NCBI GenBank assembly: GCA_030248215.1
Contig: JASANG010003405.1
Span: 124,001-188,000, forward strand
Source of the DNA: Enoplolaimus lenunculus
Lineage: Eukaryota; Nematoda; Enoplea; Enoplida; Thoracostomopsidae
Direction of reading: 5' to 3'
DNA length: 64,000 nt
Shown: positions 1 to 12,258 of the stretch, one piece after another
How the letters are laid out: the number at the start of each line of letters is the position of its first letter
Position numbering within the stretch: the first letter of the stretch is position 1
Made by a program: the position numbers and the translations under genes
The notes under the pieces: model-generated
What the model was told of the DNA's origin: nothing
What the model saw: the letters and a program-made list of their open reading frames with translations, nothing else
Databases searched by the model: none

Positions 1-1678
1 CCGTGTATCTAAGAGTTCCATAAGTTTAGCTTAAACAGAAAACATGAAGATTTTTTGAATGAGTTTAAGCATAAACCTACCTGTTAGTTTAGTTAATAAA
101 AAAGTTAGTATAATACTGGTGGATTAGCTTAAGCTTAAATCAAGTTAGTTTAAGCTTTTAGAGAGTGTGGTTTTGCTACAATATGGGTTGAACGCTCATT
201 GTTATTCGAGTACTTTTAGATGTCCTAAATTACAGTGTTGTGCGACAAATAAATGTATTCAAAAACACTATTCAGGCCAATCAGTAATTGGCCTGAGCGA
301 TTTCGCCATCTGTGGTGATCCAGGTGGTGGGAGATCATGGGCGTCAGCAGAAAATTATATTTGGGAGGAGGCACGGAATAATATTGGGGAACACCTACAA
401 TTGCAATTCAAGATTGTTTGCTTTTACACCGAGTATATTTGGGGGGCACCAGACAAATTTAGTTTTGTGTCAGATATTCTACCATGCAATAAACACGTAT
501 ATTGCATACTGTTGTCTATCGAATCATCAGTCACTTTGATAAAAACTGTGTTTACAAACTCTTTTTAGTGAAAAAACGCAAATTTACACCAGTAGAAATT
601 AGTTGAAAATTAGCAATTTTTTTAGTTTAGTGAATGAGATTTTATGTTGAACTTAGCTATGAAATTTATGGTTTTCAAAATCCGCATTGGTCAGTGAAAA
701 AATTTCAGACTGTCTATTATCCGATTGATTACATTATTATTCGCTTTATTATAGTCAAAACTCTTCATATTTATGATCCGGCAAAACAGTTCACCAGGTT
801 TTTTTAAAAGGCAATGGAAACCAGATCATCTAAAGCGCCTTATGTCACCACAGTAGCGGTCTATAGTACAACTGCAATCAAAGCAGTTTCAACTAATGAT
901 TTAATTTGAACGTTGACCATAAACAGTAGGTAACATTTCAGATTGCCGTTAAAAGTTTTAGAAATCGAATTCAAAATATGATTAAAAATATTAAATTAAT
1001 GATGTCACAATGTTTTTTCTGTGATAAAAGCAATTTACGTGTCGGCCGATTCCTGGCCGGTGGTGCACAACACTGCCCCTAAATGATGTAGGTACTGTGA
1101 TTAATGTTTCAACACAGACTAAACGCCGCCGCTGTTTGTTTTGCCTCGCCTCCAAATTCCACATTTACAGCCTGTTTGTTGCTCTTTTACTGGTTTTACA
1201 ATGAAATTTAAGCTTGCAAATATGATTGTTGAAACAATGTTGACAAAATTACGTATCGTGGGCGTTCCAGATTTTATTCAAACGCATATTGGGTTGAAAA
1301 GGTAAAAATATCTGAATTTGACGTGTATACGTACATTTGACGTTTTTGGTGTTTCTCGAATGCTTGGAACTTTCCAATGCCTTAAGTTTCCTACAGGAAC
1401 GTATATATCTTTGGTTTATTCACTGGAGCAGTACTCTTCAACCCTATCTCATATGAATATTTCATATTGCACTTGAGACATACTTTCAGCTTGATAGAGA
1501 CGTGCCTGGGATTTTTAGCTGGGACGCGTTTTTACCATTGCAACTCACCAATATGAGCTTCCCGCTCGAGCGCGAGGGGTTCTCATGTCTTGCAGAGATT
1601 TTGTACCGAGTAAATGCGTAATATAAAAAGTTTGCAAAATTTTGCGTAAACTGTTTGTGTGTTAAGTTGCTGATAGCG
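1..1678. other. intergenic, no gene seen
   Basis: AT-rich sequence with short chance open frames only. I see no conserved motif, codon bias or splice pattern that supports a gene. It ends at the first TA-flanked inverted-repeat element. Confidence 0.5.
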
Positions 1679-2126
1679 TAGTGTATTGATCCGAGTAAGA
1701 GGGGGCGGGTAATAAGTGGGGGTCCCCATTTTGAGTCCAAATCAATTGGAGTCCGTATCCCTAAGAAGATTCCGTAAGGGGATAGAGTCTCTAAACCCTA
1801 ACTGGAGTCCATAAATGTCAATTAGCCCTAATTGTAGCGCATACATGACTCCAGGACCAAATCAATTGAGTTCGAAACTTTAAAGCGTACCTAAATTTTC
1901 AAAGAACATTAATAAAAGTACAACGTTATATTATCGCTCAGCCTATTGACACAAGACAAATAAACGTTGAATTCAACGGATAATTGCAGTACCGGATATA
2001 TCAGTAACGAAGGGTGGCGGAGCGTGGGTTAAATAAATAACAGTCCGTAACCGAATAACAAGGCGGGTACCCTCTGGAGAGGCCAAATAAACATCAATCC
2101 CCCCTCTTGTTCGGTTCACTACAGTA
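1679..2126 (+). mobile_element. TA-flanked ~450 bp MITE, family A copy 1
   Basis: The ends are inverted versions of TACTGTAGTGACCCGAATAA. The interior carries repeated GAGTCC phrases, a motif around ACTCCAGGACCAAAT, and near the right end CTCTGGAGAGGCC. Three other full copies occur in the window with the same layout, which defines the family. No coding capacity. TA at both ends suggests Tc1/mariner-type insertion (inference). Confidence 0.8.
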
Positions 2127-3213
2127 CTTTATATGAGTACGATACAAACATACAGCGAAATTGTGTTCCTAGTTGGAAGAATATATTCGACTTTTAAAAT
2201 TTTAGCATAACCTATAGGCTTAGGCTTCAGCCTTGTTTAGGTTTAGGCTAAGATTTAGGCTGTTTAGGTTCAGGCTTAGATTTAGGCTAATGCTTTATTC
2301 TAAGTTCGTGCTCATCACAAATTTGGCTCTCAGTTAAAATGATTACGCGTACTGGGATCGGGATTTCGTTTGTAAAAAAATCAACGAAATTTGTTATTAT
2401 TTTTGTTTTGGAAATTCACAAAATTTCGAGCGATATTTTTTGTTAAATTTTATACGTAAAATTTTAATTTAGGTTGAGTCGTCCCGTTCGCTGAAACGGT
2501 ATTTTTAGCGTATTTTATAGGGTATAGCGTGAAATTTCGCTGAATTGAAGCGTTTGACTGAATGAGAAAGAACAGAAGAACACATTGGCTGGCTGGTTTT
2601 AAAAACGTTGGTATATTTTTATCAGTGAGATGTACGCTTAATCATAGCTATACGTGTATGCTCATAGACGATTAAACTAGATAAACAGGGTGCAACCGGA
2701 TGTAAAAAATTCCCAGAGCCGGAGGTCAACGAAACTTGTCGGAGCCGGAGCCGGAGGTGAGGCGAAATTACGTAGTTAAAAATGATTGGTTAATTAGATA
2801 ATTTTAGCCAATACCTACAATATATTGTTAAGTTGTTTGGTTTTTAACGCTAATTTTCTGCGAAATTTCGAACAACGTTTCGCCCCTGATCTTTGCATTG
2901 GTCGAAATTTTTTAACAAACTCAACGACGACTACGTTTAATTAATTGATAGGAATAACATGTAAAATACATAAGCAATTGTACGTTATGCGTGATACTCT
3001 CGATACGTTCATTTAGCCAGAAGTTTTTTGAGCAAAATTGCATCTTCGTATAAATATTGATTTGCGTTTTACCACTGTTGCGTGATATTCTGCTAATTAA
3101 TGCGAAATTCAACTTTATTTACCATCAAAGCCGTTGTGAAGCCTTGTTTTCGGTAAGGTATTGTCTCATGTTTTAGAATCTATAGAAGCCATCGTGTTAT
3201 TATAAAAAGCCGG
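2127..3213. other. intergenic with a degenerate TTAGGC-like run and hAT-like start
   Basis: Positions about 2205-2320 contain many loose copies of TTAGGC/TTAGGT hexamers. At 2687 there is an isolated hAT-like terminus (CAGGGTGCAACCGGA) followed by GGAGCCGGAG repeats. No gene is supported. Confidence 0.45.
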
Positions 3214-3632
3214 TATGTAGTGACCTGAATAACGGGGGGGGCTGATATTTGTTTTGGCCTCTCCGGAGGGTTCCCCGTCTATTTTTAACCAGCCATCTGC
3301 TGCTCTTCGTTATTGATATATCCGGTATTTCAACTATCCGTGGAATTAATCGTTTGTCATGTACCAAATGCTTGAGCGATAATGTGAGGTTAAACTTATG
3401 AATATATTTTCAAAATTTATGTATGCTTTAAAGCTTCGAACTCAACTTTATTTGGGCCTGGAGTTATTTATGCATTATAATTATTGATAATTGACGTTTA
3501 TAGACTCTAATTAGGGTATAACGACTCTGTCCCCTTACGGACTATTATCAGGGATACGAACTACTATGGATTAGGATTCAAAATGGGAACCGTTCCTCTT
3601 GTTACCCCCCTCTTATTCGGGTCACTACAGTA
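3214..3632 (-). mobile_element. TA-flanked MITE, family A copy 2, reversed
   Basis: Same terminal inverted repeat and interior phrases as the copy at 1679, in the opposite orientation: the GGCCTCTCCGGAGGG block is now near the left end. It is about 419 bp, slightly shorter than the others. Non-coding. Confidence 0.8.
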
Positions 3633-3845
3633 AAGGTGCCATTTGTTGCCTCTGCAGAAATTTCTGAGACTAATATATTTTCCTTTTCCCGTTGTATACG
3701 AATCTGATTAGCATTTGTCTGTCATGGATGTTGTATACCACGATTTTAGTTCGGAGGGAGCAACACAACAACTTAACGTAAGATTTATTGGCAAGCAAGC
3801 GAGAATATTTTTTGAACCCCAGGGTTCAGCAGATATCTTACTCTA

Positions 3846-4262
3846 CACTGTAAATTCCAATGAGTTCATTAATGAATACACCTAGCGAGTTGGTTATTTC
3901 TGAATTAATATCAGTAAACATTAACTCACTGTGAGTTGACTTGATTATCCGGGTATCCGCCTGATATCCGAAAAGCTATTGTGTAAAATTTTGTTAGGAA
4001 TAATTTGCATTGTTTCAGCACTAAAGTAGCTGGAGCTGACGAAAAGAAATTGTGTATTCAAACACGGGTCAAAATAGTGAACCAAATTCTGCATGATCAT
4101 TCCATGATATTTCAAAATGTTGGTTCATGGGAGGTTATGAGAAGTGAAATCGGCATGATGTTCCGATATATTAATATAAGAGTGGTTATGAAAGTTTCGA
4201 CCCATATTACTTTTATAAACGTAACAACGAAAACGTTCCTATAAGATTAAGCCTCCACAGTG
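3846..4262. mobile_element. CACTGT-ended element, family C, atypical interior
   Basis: Left end CACTGTAAATTCCAATGAGT, right end CCACAGTG, with TA on both sides. The first ~100 bp match the family C copies at 6845 and 60596 (AACTCACTGTGAGTTGA phrases). The rest differs, so this may be a composite or an internally replaced copy. Confidence 0.55.
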
Positions 4263-4264
4263 TA

Positions 4265-4370
4265 ATTAACACAAGTCTAAAACAAAGCTTTAGCCTAAGC
4301 CCAGCCAAATAATTAGTCTACAACTTACGCCTACTTTATTGCGGTCCAGTGAGAGACATCAGGGCACCCC
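4265..4370. repeat. CCTAAG-hexamer interspersed repeat fragment
   Basis: Contains AGCCTAAGCCCAGCC, then AGTCTACAACTTACGCCTACTTTATTG, a diverged match to the repeat seen more fully at 8340 and 58700. Non-coding. Confidence 0.45.
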
Positions 4371-4981
4371 TAAAAGTAAAATAGGCTGAAGTTTGTGCAC
4401 GATCAGGTGTGAGAATATCTCAATGTGGATTTTTAGAAGGTAAAACGACTTACGTGATTTTGGACAAAACTTTCAAGTGCAAATTGCAGCTGCAATTTCT
4501 CGCAGCAAAAACTTACACGTGTGAATAGAGCTTTATTTTAATTGTTTGTCGTTGCAGTTAAACAGAAATAATTTTGAGGAAGGGTTTATATATTTTGAAT
4601 ACTTTATTCGTTCCTTCGCATATTTGTTTTTTTGCCCCGTTTTCATTGCAACTTTCAAGGGTCTGCTTGTTCGTTTTGACTAAACTCTAATATTCACTGA
4701 AACTATTATTTTACGTCTGTCTTTTCTTTTCCAATTTAGGTACAACTTAATGTTTTCGAAATTTTTCTAATTTTCTCAAAAATTTAATGTTGTTCGCAAT
4801 TTTTCGGGAAATATTCATTAGAAGCATTTTTATTTTGAACGTAGCAATTTGATTGGTGGGCGTACCTATAAGCGCCTACACAGTGAGACTTAATGATATT
4901 GTATATATATAGTTTACGGCTTCGAATTGTATATATATATTTTGTTTATGAAAATATGATCAAGAGCGGTTCTGAATGCAA

Positions 4982-5183
4982 CACTGCAAAAAATAGTGAG
5001 TCAAATTGACTCTCTTCGAAAAAGGCTTTTCCGGACTACACAAACTGAGTCAAATTCGACTCCGCCAGAGTCAAACGTGCGACTTAGTGAGTCTAATTGG
5101 ACAGTCGAATTTGACTCAGTTTGTGTAGTCCCGTAAAGCCTATTTCGGAGAGAGTCCATATGACTCACCATTTTTTTACAGTG
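4982..5183. mobile_element. foldback element, family B copy 1
   Basis: Long inverted arms begin CACTGCAAAAAATAGTGAGT and end ACTCACCATTTTTTTACAGTG. The arms include GACTACACAAACTGAGTCAA and its complement, separated by a short diverged spacer. The copy at 8974 is more perfect. No coding capacity. Confidence 0.8.
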
Positions 5184-5592
5184 AACAAGCAAGGCATTTT
5201 CTGGTTGTATAATCTGTTAAAGTAAACCAAATATATTCGGCAATGATAATACAACTAACAGTTTTATTTATACGCAAGAGGAGTTGGATCCGAATTATCC
5301 ACATGATCCAGCCGCACCAACGACGCGATGGCATTTTTAGGGAGTGTAAATAGAGACAACATTGGGGTGCTAGGTCCGCTTGTAAGTACGCCGATTGTAA
5401 TATAATACAACAAAGGACCAACATTGGCAGTGGCGGATCCAGAAATTTTTGGTGGCGGGATGCACAAGTGGAAACTTAAGATTTGGCACATGTTGATACA
5501 TATATATGGGTGTATGTATTTATCGCTAACGAGAAGAATCTCAAACTATCTTGGTTGCTACTAGGACGAAGAGGTTTTATGTTCTTTTTTTG

Positions 5593-6047
5593 TACTGTAT
5601 TGATCCGAATAAGAGGGTGGTAATAACAGGGGGTCCCCAGTATGAGTCCGAATCAATAGGAGTCCGTATCCCTAATAAGAGTCCGTAAGCGGATAGAGTC
5701 CCTAAACCGTAATTACAGTCCATAAATGTCAATTAACCCTAATTGTAGCGCATAAATGACTCCAGGACCAAACAATTTCAGTTCGAAACTTTAAAGCGTA
5801 CGTAAATTTTGAAAGTACATTCCTCAGTATAACCTTGTGTTATCGCTCAAGCTATTGACACCAAACAAATACGCGTTTGATTCAACGGATAATTGCAGTA
5901 CCGGATATACCTATATATATCAGTAACAAAGGACGCGGAGCGCGGGTTAAAAATAAATAACAGTCCGTAACCGAATAACATGGGGGGTACCCTCTGGAGA
6001 GGCCAAATAAATATCAGTCTTCTCCTCTTATTCGGGTCACTACAGTA
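5593..6047 (+). mobile_element. TA-flanked MITE, family A copy 3
   Basis: Ends TACTGTATTGATCCGAATAA and TTATTCGGGTCACTACAGTA. The interior is collinear with the 1679 and 61913 copies (GAGTCCGTATCCCTAATAAG, then ACTCCAGGACCAAA, then CTCTGGAGAGGCC). About 455 bp, non-coding. Confidence 0.85.
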
Positions 6048-6844
6048 TTTTCAAAAATCACCATAAGTGCCACCATTATAGCTTTTATTGGATTTAACCC
6101 TGAAAAAAAATTTACACTCGGCAGCCGGTGGGTGGTTGCGTTCCCCATCTCCCCCTGGATCCGCCCTTCAAGATTGGGGCCTTCCAGGCGTTTATTCCGA
6201 TGTTCAGGCACTTTGAAATGTTTGCGGTGACTATACGGCGCCCAATGGATTCATTTCGTTGGTTTTATGCCAACTTTAGGTTAAACAATATAAGGTTTGT
6301 TCAATTAAAGCCTCACCAGTCTATGCTTATATTTGAGAGTTAGGCCAAACGAAAAAATTCTAATAAATTTACTGTTGTTATTATATGGGTCATTCAAATG
6401 TTGTTTATTTATAACATAGTAATATTCCTTTGTCTGCTTTTTCATTCATTTCGTCTGATTTACGTTTTCTCATCCAACAAGAGTCTATCGTTTATTCGAG
6501 TAAAGACCGTTACACATTGACTGTACGAATCGTCTTCTGTATTTTAGTATTTTACGGCCATTAATAACAGTATAAAATGAGAAAAATAGAAATGAATTCA
6601 TTCATGAAAATAAACATAAATACGTCTTAAATGCGTTTTAATATTGCAGACAAACTTTCGTAATTGCATCTTTGTTTAACGGGTTTTATACTTGGTTCTT
6701 TTCGGTCGGCCGTTGTTTAACGGTTTAAAAAGTAGTCGAGTTTTGAAAATTTTCTTGCATATTTGAGTGAGTTGATGCCGTCGTAAATCGGCATAGATCT
6801 CGGCCGTCATTTCTAAAAATACTGCAAGTTATAGGCTTTTTATA
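6048..6844. other. intergenic; two capicua-type octamers
   Basis: No gene seen. TTCATTCA, the reverse complement of the TGAATGAA capicua site, occurs at 6441-6448 and again at 6597-6604. This may be chance in AT-rich DNA. Confidence 0.4.
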
Positions 6845-7093
6845 CACTGTAAATTTCAGTTAGTTGCTTTTAACTCAGAATGAGTTGAATCATTCAGTCT
6901 GAGTGAAGACTATCAGAACTCAGATATTTTGATTTGATTCAATTCATTTTGAGTTAATTAATCAACTTACACAGAGTCAACTCAACTCACAGTGAGAATC
7001 AACTCAACTAAAAGTGAGTTAAAGTGTACTGTTATTAACTCAGCAATAACTAACTTTCCGTCTGAGTTCATTAACTCATTGGAATTTACAGTG
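6845..7093. mobile_element. CACTGT-ended MITE, family C
   Basis: Ends CACTGTAAATTTCAGTTAG and GGAATTTACAGTG, flanked by TA on both sides. The interior has many AACTCA/TGAGTT phrases in both orientations. About 249 bp, non-coding. A close relative lies at 60596-60850. Confidence 0.8.
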
Positions 7094-8339
7094 TAGCTTG
7101 TTCTATGTCATCAACAGAGTATGTATAGCTATTAGTAAAAGTAATACAGCTCAGACTTCAGTTAGAATATGGTTTTAGCATTCGTGAGCTGCTATTTTGA
7201 ACAATTTCACGCAAAAATATTGGCTGGCTGTCGTTCCGTCCCCTGCTCCTACACAACGGTGTCTATAATTTTTAAATTTTTTTCACCACTATTTGATCGG
7301 ATTTAAAACTTAAAAATACGCGTGAATTGAATTGATACGTCAAAAATAAAAAATTTATTGCACAAATTTTTAAGCTAAACTTCAAGCTAAAATATGCCTC
7401 TGAAACGCGTAAATCGGATGTAGGTATAGCATATACAAAGTTAGCTATGGGTTTTCAAACTGACAAACTATTACAATTTTGGACAAATCAAATGCGAAAA
7501 ATGTGAACAAAATTATCTTGAAAGGATTATGATTTAAACATACTGTGCACCCCTCGCAAAATCCGCTTTGGTTTCAAGTTTATTATTTCGTTCGTGGCTT
7601 TAGATGTACAGTTTTAGTTTACAATTTAGTTGTTTGCGTGGCTTGACTGGCTAGTAGACATTTCTCTCTGCCGCCTACATAAATATATAATATCATTGAT
7701 GAAACTTGTAAAGCGTAGTTTGTTGTCCCTCACAATCAAAAATATCAGAGTGCGTTTTATGAGCGAAGCGCCACGTATACCAAATAAACAGTCGAAGCGG
7801 CCGAAGCCAAATTTTAACAAACATCCAATGACGTAGACAAAACAGCGGACAGCAGCAACTTGACTGCGATTTGTGGTTATTTTTACGGCCAAGATCGTAA
7901 TTCATTGATTCTTACCAGTTTTCCGCAATTAATTCGTTTGTTAAACAATAATTTAATATTTTGACCGTTTTTGTTTTTACGACGATGTCCCTCCGATCAA
8001 AATTCCCCGTTAAAATACGCCACTGTTGTAAGCTTTATTCGTCAATAAAGTTTAATAATAGACGGAATTTTATGGTGTTTCCTGTTATTTTTTAAGTTGT
8101 TGTAGGCGGGTGCTGCCTGCTATTTCGAATGGGTTTTCTGACGACTGTACTACTGATAGCTTTTTCCGTTGTATATATTTTTTACACACAAACCTTTAAA
8201 CAAAATTAATTGTGTATTTTTTTAGCTTTTACCTGCTCTGAATGTTTTGCTTATTTTAAAATTGCAGAGTAAACTTGTATATGCTGCAAGCACAAGGTTT
8301 CCGTGAAAAAAAGTTTTTTGGTGTAAAAGTGCAACTTGA
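7094..8339. other. intergenic, no gene seen
   Basis: Only short overlapping open frames near 7630-7900 on both strands, with no recognisable domain. I see no structured repeat here. Confidence 0.45.
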
Positions 8340-8510
8340 CTGTAAACGGATAGGGTCAATGTAAAGAACAAGGGCGGACCAGTATTATAACCATTTTCCT
8401 AAACGTAAGCCTAAAGCCTAAGCCAAGCAAAAATGTCTAAAGCTTATGCGTCACTGTATTCTAGTCCCACGGAAAATTTTCCGCCCCTGATGTTTAAATG
8501 GGCCCGGATA
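8340..8510. repeat. CCTAAG-hexamer interspersed repeat
   Basis: Starts around GGTCAATGTAAAGAACAA, then CCTAAACGTAAGCCTAAAGC, then AAGCAAAAATGTCTAAAGC, then a tail near ATGGGCCC. The order and wording match 58700-58925, showing a dispersed family with an internal hexamer run. Confidence 0.65.
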
Positions 8511-8584
8511 GTAAAAATGTTTGTGAGTTTAACCGTAAAAGTTTTAGATGAGGTATTTTTAATACACAATCCAATTGCGATAGT

Positions 8585-8755
8585 GAAATAATCACGATGA
8601 TTACCTTAAAACTACAGTCAGTGTTATGAGTTTATACATTAACCCTAAGCCTATGCCTGAGCAAAAAATAAGTCTAAAGCTTAAGTTTACTCTATACAGT
8701 CTCGCAGGAAAAACGTTCAACCCTGATCATTGGGCCTAAACTATGAATGTTTTTG
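8585..8755. repeat. CCTAAG-hexamer interspersed repeat, second copy
   Basis: CCCTAAGCCTATGCCTGAGC followed by AAAAAATAAGTCTAAAGCTT and GAAAAACGTTCAACCCTGAT. Same layout as the copy just upstream, more diverged. Confidence 0.6.
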
Positions 8756-8973
8756 AAGTATACTAGAGTGATTTTATACAATATAAGCATAAAACGGAAA
8801 CGGAATCGTACATCTGGATACAATCTGATAAGTAGGTAGTGTTGCAGTGAATAGCTATTGTTACCTTTTTACAGTACTGTAGTTGATTTTGTTTAAAATT
8901 TTTGTTCTTCTGGTCCTGCCAAGGCTCACAGGTGCGAATCAAAAAATTTATGATATCGAGGCTGTTGCATATA

Positions 8974-9137
8974 CACTGCAAAAAATGGTGAGTCAAATTG
9001 ACTCTCTCCGAAATAGGCTCTACGGGACTACACAAACTGAGTCAAATTCGACTCCGAGTCGAATTTTGACTCAGTTTGTGTAGTCCCGTAGAGCCTATTT
9101 CGGAGAGAGTCAATTTGACTCACCACTTTTTGCTGTG
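8974..9137. mobile_element. near-perfect foldback element, family B copy 2
   Basis: Two arms of about 80 bp meet almost without spacer at GACTCCGAGTC. Ends are CACTGCAAAAAATGGTGAGT and ACTCACCACTTTTTGCTGTG, with TA on each side (8972-8973 and 9138-9139). The near identity of the arms suggests recent insertion or arm-to-arm conversion. Confidence 0.85.
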
Positions 9138-10812
9138 TACAATTCACTTTAAATGAGACATCGAGGAAACCGTTTAACATTTCAAGATAAATTTCGCAGA
9201 AATAGCTAAAAATATTTGTGAAACAACAGAAAATATATGAACGTTTTCGTATCAAATTCTTTCCAATATTAATATGCAAAACTTTTTGGTTGTTGCAGAG
9301 CGGCGGAACCAGGAGGTATAGGAGGATGCATTCGCCCACTGTCCCACTAAAATTTTGAGACATAAATGGTTCGCTGTAAATCCAACCCTAACCAAATAAA
9401 GGTGAAATACATGATGAGGTCAATCCAAATTGAAAAAATTTTGGTCCTTCAGAGCGCATTGTATTAGTATTTTAGGAAAATTTACTAAAGGCGCACTTTA
9501 TACTCCCCATGCTGATTTCCTGGATCCACCTGCGTTCTTGGATTTCTGTTCAAAACAACCATAGTAACAAACCCAACATTGAAACGCAACAGCAGGTAAA
9601 ATCATTTTTCTCGATATTTCTTCCTACCAGGCGACTCTTTCCCTGAGTCCAAATTCCGGTCAAATGAAATCTGACCATCCGAAAAAATGAACGACCTTTG
9701 GACACACAGTGTACGTGAAATATTAAACCTACAATACTCTTATGCCAGGTGCTGGGCATCCCAAAAATAAAAAATCGCGGCGCCCTATTTAAAGCTTGCG
9801 AGCGAGAAACCAGGCGCATTTTATTATATCTAACCTCCAATTTGAAGTTTGTGGACCCTTTACCATTGTTGTTCATATGTCCTACTGTAGTAATCCAAAG
9901 AGTTTAAGATTCGCTTGCCCAGGCATGATTTGAGATTTACATTGTACGCTGCCTTTAAAGAGATTTGCATTGCGCTTTTAAAGGCAAAAATTTGTTAATC
10001 AATGTTCAGATTTATGTTATTGATGCATTTTGTAAATCTACTTATATATGCAAAACTGCAAAATTCCAAAATTTTCGAGCGTCTACTGTATGGTACAGAC
10101 AGCCGAGGTTGCAAGTGAACTATATACAGAGTATAAAACTTGGTTCTTGCTTTTGTGCAATGAGTCACGCGTCGCGCGTCGCTGCGTTATTTATACAGAG
10201 TATAACAAGGCTGACAGAGCCGTAGGTGTACATATAAAACTCATCGACGTACATATTTAGCGTCATATCTGGTTCACTGTTGTGTAGTTCTGTTGGCTGT
10301 CATAAGTAGTAGCATTATACCATTTATGACTGACTCTTTTTTATTCGTATACAAGCAATTTTTGACTTTGGTTTCTGTTAAAACTGCCCCTTGATTTCGC
10401 AGAAAACATGTTTTTGAAACGCTTGCGTACCAGCCCGTACATACAAAACAACCTGTGGGTCGGTCCGGATAAAACCCATATTTACAGCTTGATTGGTACT
10501 AGGTTGTACATAGTCGCAGGTAATTGTTTGATTTAAAAATATCTGTTTTGTGTAGGGTCGTATGCGTGACCTATAGTTGATAATTATTTTGGAGACCTTT
10601 ATATGTCTGGTTTTTTGCGGAGTTGTTTGTTTGTGGGTATTTTTAGTGCCCGTAGGTACGCTTTTTTGTCTTGCTTTGTGCAGTCTGCTATATATTTCAA
10701 AATGTAACGTCCACATTATTTTTAATACTATAGCTAGTGGACAATTGGTCAGTATTTAACAGAAGTGAAGCTTCCTTGAGGGAACTAGCTTGATTTCAAT
10801 ATGGAATATATG
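9138..10812. other. intergenic, no gene seen
   Basis: Open frames near 9550-9876 and 10378-10716 on the minus strand show no recognisable domain and no splice-linked neighbours. Nothing further is supported. Confidence 0.45.
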
Positions 10813-11203
10813 CAGGGTGCAACCGGAATTCCGGTTCCGGTATTTTTTCACCTTCCGGTTCCGGTTCCAGTAAATTTTTACCGGATTTAAAAATTCCGGT
10901 ATTATAATTTGGCCGTTTTCTTAACTTTGCTAATTTTTAAGAATCTCTTTTGAAAGCCACTTGTACTCCGAATATAAGCCATTGATGGTGGATTTCACAT
11001 CAGTCGATGATGAAAATCTAAAATACAACAAATAAAATAAATACCTATGTTCGACTAAGGTTATTTCACAAATAATAGAGCAAAAAATAAGATTAAAATG
11101 AAATTTTTGGTGAAATGCATTTTTCACTTCCCGGTTCAGGTTCCGGTTCCGGTAAAATTTTCAAATTCCAGTTCCGGTAAATTGTAATTCCTGTTGTACC
11201 CTG
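10813..11203. mobile_element. hAT-like MITE, family D copy 1
   Basis: Starts CAGGGTGCAACCGGAATTCC and ends GTTGTACCCTG. Flanks AATATATG (10805-10812) and ACTATATG (11204-11211) fit an 8-bp target duplication with one change. Subterminal GGTTCCGG repeats lie in both orientations. 391 bp, non-coding. Confidence 0.85.
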
Positions 11204-11851
11204 ACTATATGATCTACTAATAGAAATCACGGGAAACGCTGTATAAATAGTCAAACAGTTGAAAAAAAATTAAGTTTAAAATTGTAACCGCTGAATTAAA
11301 CTTGACATGCTTGTGCTTGCATGTGTTTATCGCGTCTACTGGAAGTTGTTTAAAGGTTAGGACTGGTCAGAAACGCGGATTTTCGACCGATCCGAAGGGG
11401 GGTATGGTCTGGGTCCTGACTGGTCCTTGGTTTCAGAGTCTCTAATACGAACTAAGGCCCGTTAGTAGCGTTTATCGCTTTTACCCGTTTTTACGAATTT
11501 TATCGAGAATCACTTTCGAGCGAGGGTCTATACGACCGAAAACAACAGAAAGCAAAAAACCCCCACCCCCCCCTCGCTAACGGTCCAAGAATTAGCAAAT
11601 TACAACAAGTAATACAATGTCACACATTTGTTACACTGGCTCGAAATTATGATGCAGAGGGTGGGCACCAGTGCGACACAGATTGCACGCTGGGGCCCTA
11701 TTGACAATAAGAATACTTATGGCGGAATAATTTTATAAAACTAGCTTGGAAGGATATGAACATCATCTTTCCTAAGAAAGTGCGTATATAATTCGGCTAA
11801 GAAAGTGCGTAATTCGAACAACAGGCACGGGTTGGGTTTTGACGTTACAAG

Positions 11852-12258
11852 CAGGGTGCAACCAACTGGAATTTGAAAAAATTGCCGAAAACGGAACCTG
11901 AACCGGATAATGAAAAATACATGCCACCGAAAAATTCATTTTAATTTTTTTTGCAATATTATTTGTGAAATAATCCTAGCTGGAGTTTGGTATTCACTTG
12001 ATCTTCTGTATTTTAGATGTTCATAATCCGCGGAAGCGCAATCTACCTTCAATGGTTTGTTTTCGGCGATTGCCATGGTTTATATACTATACGAATGAAA
12101 TCTACTTATTTTGGGTCCTCATTTTTTAGTAAAATATCGTAATTTCCACCGACCAAGATTTAATACCGGAGCTTCCGGTTCTGGTAAAAATATACCTGAA
12201 GCGGAACTGGAAGGTAAAAAATTGCGGGAATCGGAACCGGAATTATGGTTGCGCTATA
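11852..12258. mobile_element. hAT-like MITE, family D copy 2
   Basis: Starts CAGGGTGCAACCAACTGGAA and ends at a decayed GGTTGCGCTATA. Flanks GTTACAAG (11844-11851) and ATTACAAG (12259-12266) fit an 8-bp duplication with one change. The middle (TCTGTATTTTAGATG, AATCTACCTTCAATGG) is the reverse complement of the middle of the 34580 copy. Confidence 0.8.

Noticed and set aside
2205-2320. Interstitial telomere
   Set aside because: Hexamers are irregular and belong to a dispersed repeat; no long exact run is present.
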